Assembly (NCBI GenBank): GCA_030248295.1
Contig: JASANH010001389.1
Coordinates: 310,001 to 374,000 of the forward strand
Length of the DNA: 64,000 nt
Origin: Mesodorylaimus sp. YZB2_4
Taxonomy: Eukaryota > Nematoda > Enoplea > Dorylaimida > Dorylaimidae
Reading direction: 5' to 3'
Made by a program: the position numbers and the translations under genes. Numbering within the stretch: the stretch's first letter is position 1; the number at the start of each line of letters is the position of its first letter. Shown here piece by piece: positions 54,620 through 64,000 of this stretch. The notes below the pieces were generated by a model. The model was not told the DNA's origin, made no database searches, and was given only the letters and a program-made list of their open reading frames with translations.

Positions 54620-57600
54620 ATGTCAAACGTTCCGGATCGATCAGTGAATGGAAATCAGTCGATATCGCTTGGTCCACCTATCGTGATTCGACGATCGAAC
54701 GGTCTTGTGAGAAAAGATCTCATTCGAAATGTACAACCGACTAAAAACTGTTCCATAAATGGCTTGCCCGATCTTTTACCCGTGGCACCACGGCCACCAG
54801 TTCCTCCACCTCCTGTACCGACTTCTCTGACACCGACTGGTTATATTCTGGTGCCAGCATCGGCCGTTGGAATTCAGTCGCTTAACACCGCGTCAATAAC
54901 GAACGTAAGTTTTAAGACTTGAAGTTGGGTAAGCGCCCAAATCTGGATCGCCTAAACTCCAGGCCCTCGTTTGGTCCAACAATAAACAAAAGAGCGACCT
55001 ATTTTCAATTTTTATGTGACACTGAGGCCCCAGGCGGCGAAAAGGACCCAAAATTTTTGTTCAACCGCAGCTCACGCTTGACGGCTGTATTTTTAAAAAA
55101 ATGCACTCGTTCCGGTTTTGGGTTACTTCGGACCTAATTCGGAACACCCGCAAGATCTAGCGGGGTCTTGACCGATTTTCTGGGAAGATTCTAGCAAAGT
55201 TCTAGCTTTTTTGTGAACCAAGGCTGAAACAACACCGCCTTTGCCTTGCTCTTGATTGAAGAATTGGCACCCGCTTGTAAGGCCTTTACTTTTTCTGGAT
55301 AGAAATGTGAATCACGCCACCAGGACCAACCCTTCATATGTGGCAATATTTTTGCCGTCAGCGCGAGCTGTATGCTCGCTTACTACGCCAGCCGAAAAGC
55401 CTAGTCAGAAACAGCGAGACATCGGATTTGATGTCGGTCGAGGTGCTCGGGCTTGGGAACTGTTCCGGATCAGATCACTTTACCCTTAGCCTTTTAAAAC
55501 TTTGACCTGAATGTAGTAAAATTATCCGGGCCAGTCACAAAATCGCAGGCTCTTCGTGTACCTTGATTACCTGTTTTAGCTACGTTTGATCCCCGCCGGA
55601 ACCATTCAACATGCCACGTCGACAGGAACAATCGTCGTTGTTGGAGGTGCAACCAAAACGATACAGAATCCATCAACCGCCGTTTCGAACGTGGAATTGG
55701 CATCGACGAGCGAAATAACCACTTTCAGACCAGCTTCAAAGACGTCTGACGGCGAAACAAGTGGTTTTGGCGGAAGTATCGTCGACGATGCATCGCTTCG
55801 GCAAAGCATGGGACGAAACAGAGAGTGTAAGTTATTTTGTCTGTTTTATTTTTCCGTTTGGGAAACTAGCTAAGCTTCCAAGGGGAATCCATACTTCCTA
55901 CGCTGGGCCAGTAGTAGGGCTAGACATAGGTGGAAGCAGTCTTAGCCCGGCTTGTGTAACCTTACAGATTCGTATTAACATTCGTTACAGTCAAAAATTC
56001 GATCGAGCTACTGTGGGCAGCCGATTAGTAAACAAAACCTGTGAGCCATGTACTTCAGTGAGACCTGGCTTACTTGAGCATATACCTAGTAGCTCCGGCG
56101 GTGATTACCTTTAAGTGGATTCTGACCGGTATCCGATCCTGGCATATTGGCTAGGGTTTCTTTTGAAGCTAGGCTTTTGTCTTGAGCGATGAGTGGCCAG
56201 TCAACTGGATTTCTTGAGTAAATTCTAGTGTCTCGTGCGCTTAATGCAATATACTCAGAATCGGCCGACTTACAATTGATTTTTCCCATGAAGAGTACTC
56301 GAAAACGAGTTAGCTTGAAATGAATAACAGGATTTATGTTTTATTTCGCAAACAATGCCCATCTCTCGCTGATTCTTTTGTACTGCGATGACACGTTGCA
56401 AAGATTGCATAGCCTAGTTTTTTGTATCATTCTGCAAACATACATGTGCTGCTTTCTTTTTTCTAGCTTTAAAGCGAAAGTTGCTACAACGGCGTTCGAT
56501 ACGAGAGCTAGTCGATCAAGGCATCTTACCACGTAAGTCCCTGTGTTTTTGTCGCAATCGTAAGCTCTCTTTTTCGCGCGTGTCGTTTGACTTTAATAGT
56601 TTTTTAAAAGACGCGTAGCACATGTTTTCTAAGTTCGAACAAGCAGTTGATAAACCATTTGAGTAGTAGGATTATCTTGTACGGCTTTCTTTGCTCATAA
56701 TTTTTTGTGTATTTTCATCTGTCTACGAGGGTAAGGGATCGTGACGAAATAAGATGCGGGTTGGTGGATTTCCGAGTGACATGTGATGAAGTAGACATGT
56801 GGGCAAGTAGGAGGAGACTCGTGTCAGGTTGATTCTGCTCTTCGGTTGAAGACAAATGGCGCGTTTTGGCGTGCAGTCAAACGCTCTTGTCGAATGTGCG
56901 TCCGAATGGCTTGGCATTGCAATTTGATCTCGGGTCGTTGTTCTCGGTGGGGGTGGGTCGTAGGATGGAAGGTATTAAACAGTAAGCCGGTTCCGAATTG
57001 TATCACTTTTTTGGTTGCTGAGTGAGTCAAAAATTCTAAACTAAAGACGACGTCATTGAACGTGGAAGCAATTGGAATTCTTGAACGAATTCGTCATTGC
57101 GGTGACGGCGTGGATTTTTCGCGGATCAGAACCAAAGGAACGATGGGCGTAAAATACGATTTACGTCACAGGTGCCGCCTCCGCTCGAGTTGCATCGTTG
57201 TTTGGATCATTGGCAAATAGGAGGCAAAAGGAATTCTCTGGAATGGAACAGAATTGTGAGTCTTGTGTAAATAAGACGGATTCGTCATCAGCGTTGACAT
57301 TTGCGGTTATGGACTTTCCTTGATGCCCCCCGGGCCAGCCTAGCTACCTATATAAGTTGCTGGCCACGAGTCTAAGGTTAGTCGTGTCGCGGTGATGATT
57401 GACAATGACAACGAGTCGACGATCAGTTGCCTGCCGCCCGTGATTAGCAATGAATGTGGAAGGGCAGTTTGGGTCTTAATAACTTCTTCCACTTTCTTGG
57501 CAAACGAGTGCAAAGTGGAAAAATTTAATAAACAAGGACATTATTTTCCGGCTGCATCTTGGTTGGTAATGCGCGAGTGAGGGGAGGCGCGGTCGAGGTA

Positions 57601-60600
57601 CATAGGTAGTTAGCGATAAGTAGAGGACTGGGTCGCGAGATGCGTTGGGGCCCAGCGTCAGCTGCATCAAGTTGTACCTCGCGGCTACTGGCAGTCGCAT
57701 AAAAGCCTTTCGGTGAGAAATAATAGACGGTTTAGCGAAACACATTTTGGACGGCGGTCGGCTATTCTACCGGTCGGCTGATGGAAATTTCTACCAGTTT
57801 TACTTTTTGATGAAATTGACAGTTGCCGGACGGGTTGGGGGTGGAAAACGGGAAGTGACCCAGACGAGCGGATGGTCATGGCCGTTCTTATCGCGTCTGA
57901 AAGAAACGGATGTCAATCAGTCAGACGGCTGCCTAACTATTGTTTTGTGATGCTTGTTTAGGGGTCGAGTGGAATTGGTAATCGTACTGGCTTCTAGTGA
58001 TCTGCTAGCAAACAGGGTGGCTGCTTGCGAGGACTGTTTTGGCTAGGAGCGAAGTGGATTGGATCAGAGGTGGATGGTGGTCTGGATGTGATCATCAGTT
58101 TGGTCAAAGATCGGAATGGGAGCGACACACACGAAGCAAGGTCTTATTTTCAACGCCTTGGTTACGTCATATTTCTCTTTTCGACCCGGCAGTTGTGTAT
58201 TCTTGAATGTGGGAGAGTGATGGTGATCGGTTACATAATGCAACAGTTGCGCCTCTTACTCAATATATTAGAGAGCGAGCAGTTTCGTATGCTTGGATGA
58301 AGGGAGACGGAGCGACGATGCCGACATGCTCGTCGATTCGTTATGTTGTCTTTTTGCCTGAACGTGTCGTCGTCACTCCAAACGCTTCTCTTGTAACCGA
58401 GGAAAGTTGGGGCAGGAGAGGAGGCCTTCTTCAATAGCTTTCGTTCAGCGGTCGGCTGGCGGTCGCGTGTTGGGGCGCCTGGCGGGCGCTTACTGTAGCG
58501 CCGTTGTCAGCTGAGCCGAGGCACTGGTCCGTTGTGCGTGGTCATTGGGACTCGGTATTTCGGGATTGACTTGCCCATTTCTGCATCGGCTTTGTGTGGT
58601 CAATTATTTCCTGATTTAACCATTCTGCCTAGTCGACCTATTTGTATCCTCGTTTCCGAACAGTACACGTTCCCTTGATTAATTTTGAAGAGAATTTATT
58701 TGGAAAGTGCTAGTTTTTTTGAAAAATGGAAGGCGTAGCTACTGAACAAGGTAAATATGGGGTTGATATGGAGGAGGGTGGGCATGATAGGGTTGGGAGT
58801 ATGTGATCGTGTTGGCCTGAATGGGCTTACAATAGGGGAGTGTAGTGCACTGGACTGATGATCGATAGTGCAGTGTGAGGTCGAAGGGCACGAGACACGA
58901 GGTGCATGTGTCCATGGGAGATGCAATGTTAAACGAATGTGTTTGGAATTGCAATTGTGGGATTTTGTACTTAAATGTAGGAAAGTTCGAGTGTGTCCCG
59001 AGGGCATGGATGCATTCTCGGATTGTGTTGATTGAACGCGAGAGTAGATTGATCAATGGGTGATGGGGATTTCGGCGCCTTTTTTTTGGTATGGCGGCGA
59101 TGTTTTCAAGGGTGGCAGGTGATGAAAGTTGGGAAATCTGGGCTAGGGGAGGAAGGATATAGCGATATATTATGAGTTGGACTATTCCATTTTGACTTGA
59201 TGGGAAGTGGATGGTATGTGCGACTGTCTTATTCGAGGTCGTTTTTCGTTGGTCCGGACGAGAGATATTCTTGATTGAACGGGACTGATGGCGGTGGCTT
59301 GTCTCGGAGTCTGGTTCATTGTTTTGCTAGAGGAAACTGGTGGCCGTGGATGAAAGGGGGGAATAATAGATGGGCTTGTTGAACGACGCCGCGTTGAGGA
59401 TAAGAAGGTTAAAGCGGAAAAGTATGCAATTGTTTGCTAAGCTCTTACGTAAGTTTCGTTGTACTATGATTACTACGTCCGGTTCTGGTTGGTTTGGCAC
59501 GGGGCGACGATATTTCAAAATGGGGCGTTGAAAAGGGCGTTTAGTTTGGTTCATCTTACGACTACGATAATCTGAGGGATTTCGAGCAAGAATTATCTGC
59601 ACGCGCGCGGGCATGCAGTTCTTTCTTTTGCACGGATTTCTCGAGGGTGGCAGTTGGCTTTCGAGCGTTTATTGTTTCTCGTAGAAATATGCCCGTTAAG
59701 CTGGGGGGAAAAAACGAGGCTATCGAATCGACGAAAAGCATGAAAGAGTAGGAAGAAGAAAATAAGGAAAAATGACGCGCCTCCAGCTGCATTGAACTGA
59801 TCGAAAATGAAGTTTTATACGACTTCACCGTCTCTGCGAGATGCGCATCTGTTTCGGGTGGGGAAAAAAGTGTTCCCAGCAGGCGGCGAAGGGACGAACT
59901 TTTCGCACATGGGCGCTTCGGGGACGAGATTTGACCACGATATTGGTTGGAAGTTGGTGACGAATTTTGGCCAGAATGTTTTTTTTCTTGAAGCAAGAGA
60001 AAAGTCCGTTGGCTATCGGCGAATTCCGAGCAAGCTTTATGTTCTCCAAGTCGGATTTACGGTATAATACGCGCGCTGGGTTGTAAAATGTGTTGTTTTA
60101 CATGATGGAATGGAAGTGAAAGGATGTATGAGAATTTTTCTGAACGACGGATCGGCGAAACGATGAACCTCGACTCCGGCGCCCTTTTCCCAAACTCTTA
60201 GTCTAGAGGGCGTTTGTTTAGTATTGCGGGGGGGGGGGAATTTTCGTAGGCGATGTTAGCAATAGCAGCTATTTCGTTTCCGGCGATTCGGCCGTCTGAT
60301 AAACGCGCGCGTGTGAGCTAGGCTTGGAAAAAAGGCTGCTTTTCGTTTTGTCTGAAACCGGGACGATTTAAAATGCTCAGGCAGATTGATGAAGAAAAGT
60401 ATGCAAAAAATTGTCGCTTCCAAATGTGATTTCTTATCGAATGTTGGCTGTGCCAAATTTCTAAAATGTTTTTGCAACGACGCCTATCTTAGGCCCGTTT
60501 CTTCTTTTTCTTTTTAGCTCCGAAAACGCCGCCGAGCTATTATGAACAAAGAATAAAGTTGGAACGGGCCAAGGTAAGATAGTTAATTGAATGCGAGGAG

Positions 60601-63600
60601 ATAAGCAAGTTTGCACGCTTGGGTTTTTGTAGATGAGCGATATTTTGAAACATAAAATCGAGCATCGGCCCGACAAGCAACAGTTGGTATCTCAACATAT
60701 TTTGTTGGGTAAGTTTGTATAAACGAGGAGTGTGCGCATCGGAAGTAGTGCTGATTGATTTTTTCAGATAGCTGCGCTGATCCTGGCATTTTGGAGAAAC
60801 AGCAGCAGCTGAAAAAGTGCAAATTGGCCGATAGTCTAAACGAAAAGTTGGCCAATCGTCCCGGACCTCTGGAACTAGTCCAAGAAAATATTTTGCACGT
60901 TGACGCCGCCCTCGAGCAAGCGATAAAAGGTAATGCCAGTTATAAAAGCGTTATTACAGGCTAATGACTTTGAATTTTGGTGACAGATGGACGACTGCAA
61001 TTCAAACCAACATCGGCCGGCTTGATTCAAAAGCATCCTCAGCCGGTCTTCGTCGTCACTCACGATATTGCTTCATCGAATCAAACGGCCAATACTGACG
61101 GTTTCGATTGCACGAACATGGCTTTCGACTCTTCGAGTACAGTCAGCCATTCCGCATTCAATCAGCCGGTCGCTTCGGTGGTGTCCGCGACGAGCAATTC
61201 ACTCGATCAGCAATCAGCGGCGAGTACATTCTCAACGTCCGCTACTGTATCCGTTAAGCCGAAACCAAAGAAGACTAAAGCCAAAGTACGCGTTGCGGGA
61301 TCGGGAAGTGGTGCTGTTTTGAAGAATAGTACGAGTGGCCAGGCGATGAAATCAGCTTCGGCAAAATTGATTCGATTAAACGAGTCCCGAAAGGCGTCGG
61401 CGATCGAAAATAGGACCAATAACGTTTGCGCATTTGGTGTGAGCGGAAATGGGTCGGCTGGTGGTTTCACGAATGGAAACGGTCACACGGTGGAGAAACC
61501 GTGTTCTGCGCAGTCGACTGGGTCACCGTTTGATGATGCTGGTGGACAAGGTCGAGCTCTACAAGAAACAAGCTACGATTTGCTCCTACAACAGCAGCAA
61601 CTGCTTCTGCAGTGGCAATACGAACTGCAACAGAAGTATCCCAATTCGACGGTACAATTGGTCTCTTTGTCGTCGGCAAAATCGGCTGAGCAGCAACAAT
61701 TTTCGATGAATTTTAATGCTACGACGGATAATGGCACGGTCGTATCGTCGTCGGTGCAAAGTTCGCCTGGATCGTTGGGTAGTGGCTTAAGCAACGGTGG
61801 ATGCGGAGCTGGATCGTTGCCTCATACCCCTGCTCCGTTGACGCGATCGGATTCGGATGTACAATGCGCCAATTCGCATGCATCGACTGCGAGCAAAGCG
61901 GTCAAACGTTTGGAGGACATGAAAGTTAACGATCTGAAGATGGAATGCAAAAGAAGGAATCTTCCAGTTTCTGGATCAAAATCGAATATTGTTGAAAGAC
62001 TGAAATCGTTCGAAGACGTGATTTTGGCGAATGTACAACAGAATGCGGCTGGGCAACCACAACACGCCGAGTCTGCAACATTGCCAGCATCGCCATTATG
62101 TCAAAATGGCAATTCGAATACTTCGAGCGGACAGCAACAACAGCGTGCCGCGTTGCCTCCGATTTCATTCTTGTGCGCCAATTCGAGTAGTCAAAACGCC
62201 TTTTCGTCATCAAATGCCTCATCGCCGATCGGGCTGAATCAGGGTTCGCATTACGGCCAACAGAACGGACATCAATCGATGATTCAACAAGCCGTATGTG
62301 AACGTGGAAATGGTTATGTGAATCGGTCATCGTCTTGCTCGGATTTCGCGTCCAACTACAGTTCGCCTGGCATCGACTTGTCAGGCTTGAATTTCGGCAA
62401 TGGCGTAGCCTGTTCGGGTCCGGAAGAGATGGCTACCGTGATGGAATCGTCGTCGACAACGACGACTACAGAGCAATACACATTCTCGACGCCAAATTTC
62501 GGTGCTCAGTTTCTTGTAACATCGGCCTCGAGTGGCTGCGTTAGCAATAATTCCCACGGAATAGGTCAGTCTGGTTACGAAGAGCAAGCTGTCGCGGCCA
62601 TGGATGTGGGTGAGCGGGGACAGAATGTTTGCCAGCAAACGAATAATGCGGATAATTCGTCGACGCCGAGTATGAGATCAATGTAAGTACAGTATTTTTC
62701 TGTGACAGAATGCAGTTCGAAGTAGTGGAATTCAATGTGTGTTTGTTTTTAGCCCTACGCCGACTTTACCACCGAATGTTCAACATTATCAACCGCAGCA
62801 TCAGCGATTGCCGTTTTTACAAGCCGCGAATACGCTGACTGTTCACGAAGAAGTTTTACGACAGCAGCAAAAGAAAATCGAAGAAATACAAAAGGAATTA
62901 CAAAGATCGCAAGAACTGTTAAGACAACAGCAACAAATGATCTTGGCCGCTAAGCAGATGCAGGTGAGTTTTAAAGACGAGTGCTTGCTTACTTGCCTCA
63001 TCGGGAATCGAGATGTAAGGCGTTCGGTTTCTTTTTAGTCTGAAGCGAACGAGTCGGGTATGTCGGACGCGGATTGTATTTTAAGTCAGTTGGATACGAA
63101 GCAAATACAAAAAGCTCACATTCAATTATTTCTGCAGCAGAAAATTCAGCAGCAACAGCTTCAGGTAAGTCCCGAGAATTAATGGGCGGTGGTTATTTGG
63201 AGTGGTGTGTAATATGGTTTTTGAAATTGCTTTCAGCAACAAATAAATGTGCAACAAGAACTGATGGAAATTCAACAAAAATTGCAAGAGGAAATGACCG
63301 TGCATCAGGCATTGAACGAAGTCGTTCGCTTGCTTCGACAGGAACCAAGAGTATCGATTCTGGTTTTGCACTTGTTGCGGCGGCATCAAATCGAACAACA
63401 GCAGCAGCAGCAACGGCAGCAACAGCAGAAATCACAGCCGAATCAGTCCGTCCCGACTCCGCCTGTCGGTGAGCATCAGCAGATGTCAACGGATTTAGTG
63501 ACCGAAACGAATTCGGAAGGACGAAAAACAGAAACAAACAAATTTGGAACGGCTAAAAGAACGGATGCTCAGCAACAGTTAACGTCACAGCAAGGGTGCT

Positions 63601-64000
63601 TGCAGCAACAGTGCGATAGGAAGTCATCGTCGTCACCGGCAGCGAATTTTTCTGTCGCATCGTCGTACCATACGTGCCAAGGTGGTAAGAGTACCAGCTC
63701 GACGGAACAGTCGACGACCGATGGATCGGGCCATTCGACGACATCAAAAAATCGGCAAGGCAGTGGTCAGAGTTTGAAGAAAGGGACGGCTTCGTTGCAG
63801 TCGCCTTTAGCGAGGTAAGACGAGCCTTGTTGGAAAGTGTAAAATTTTCTGAGTATGATTGTCTGAGGTTTATTGTTCAGGGCGAATTCAGTGCCGACAT
63901 CGCCAATGAAGCCGAAATCGAATAGTTCTATGGGCGATATGGAAGAGATATTCCGCAGTGTGCTCGATTATGCGACAAAGGCGACGGAGAAGATGACTGG
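54620..64000 (+). CDS. MRTF: Myocardin-related transcription factor (3' end outside window)
   Basis: SRF co-activator held in the cytoplasm by G-actin bound to RPEL motifs. Exons: 54620-54904, 55580-55826, 56467-56532, 60518-60573, 60633-60708, 60768-60929, 60987-62682, 62753-62963, 63039-63164, 63237-63814, 63881-64000+, about 1207 aa so far, all in phase. RPEL-like units: LKRKLLQRRSIRELVDQGIL (exon 3), ILKHKIEHRPDKQQLVSQHI (exon 5) and LADSLNEKLANRPGPLELVQ (exon 6). A basic KPKPKKTKAKVRV stretch follows. The SAP domain, VNDLKMECKRRNLPVSGSKS, is in exon 7. A coiled coil, EEVLRQQQKKIEEIQKELQR, is in exon 8. Gln-rich segments follow in exons 9-10. The last visible part (SMGDMEEIFRSVLDYATKAT) resembles the start of the C-terminal activation region. 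Already longer than mammalian MRTF-A (about 930 aa). Confidence 0.95.
56533..60517 (+). promoter_or_regulatory. 4 kb MRTF intron with a candidate internal TATA promoter
   Basis: The largest intron of the gene separates RPEL unit 1 from units 2 and 3. It contains TATATAAG at 57349-57356, with CTAAGGTTAGTC starting at 57372, about 24 nt after the TATA start. This is the same spacing and a similar start sequence as the internal Capicua TATA at 26767. An ATG at 57395 follows, but its frame has no donor in the phase needed for exon 4, so any transcript would probably have a non-coding first exon. A G-run lies near 60229. No other gene is seen in the intron. Confidence 0.35.

Overview
This window looks like nuclear DNA of a small invertebrate animal. 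Genes are split by GT-AG introns, many of them only 50-80 bp, donors are mostly GTAAG, and the conserved genes are animal-specific: netrin, Capicua, conventional PKC and a myocardin-related factor. I cannot name the species. A compact ecdysozoan or similar invertebrate is likely, and a tardigrade is only a guess. There is no sign of operons, viral genes or bacterial DNA.

Layout. 1-2886 (-): USP25/28-type deubiquitinase, whose 3' end runs off the left edge. 5248-9471 (+): netrin, divergent from the USP. 9472-22280: mostly non-coding and repeat-bearing, with two copies of a tRNA-derived SINE-like repeat (12350-12731, 14945-15298) and two weakly supported, unidentified convergent genes (13090 to about 15698 on +, 15973-16848 on -). 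22281-32931 (+): Capicua with 16 coding exons and a probable internal TATA promoter for the short isoform. 33709-40934 (-): conventional PKC with 15 coding exons, convergent with Capicua. 43135-44442 (-): intronless rhodopsin-like GPCR. 44443-49514: no gene that I can support. 49515-51056 (+): protein with two BTB domains and unusually GC-rich codons. 52884-54359 (+): RCCD1-like RCC1-repeat protein. 54620-64000 (+): MRTF (RPEL, SAP, coiled coil), which runs off the right edge.

The genes are unrelated in function as a block: ubiquitin editing, axon guidance, receptor-tyrosine-kinase-regulated repression (Capicua), diacylglycerol/calcium signalling (PKC), peptide-type GPCR signalling and actin-regulated SRF co-activation (MRTF). 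The only mechanistic links come from family knowledge. GPCRs can feed PKC, and netrin and MRTF both act on the actin cytoskeleton. Exon joins given below were checked by hand for GT-AG ends and reading phase, except where marked uncertain.
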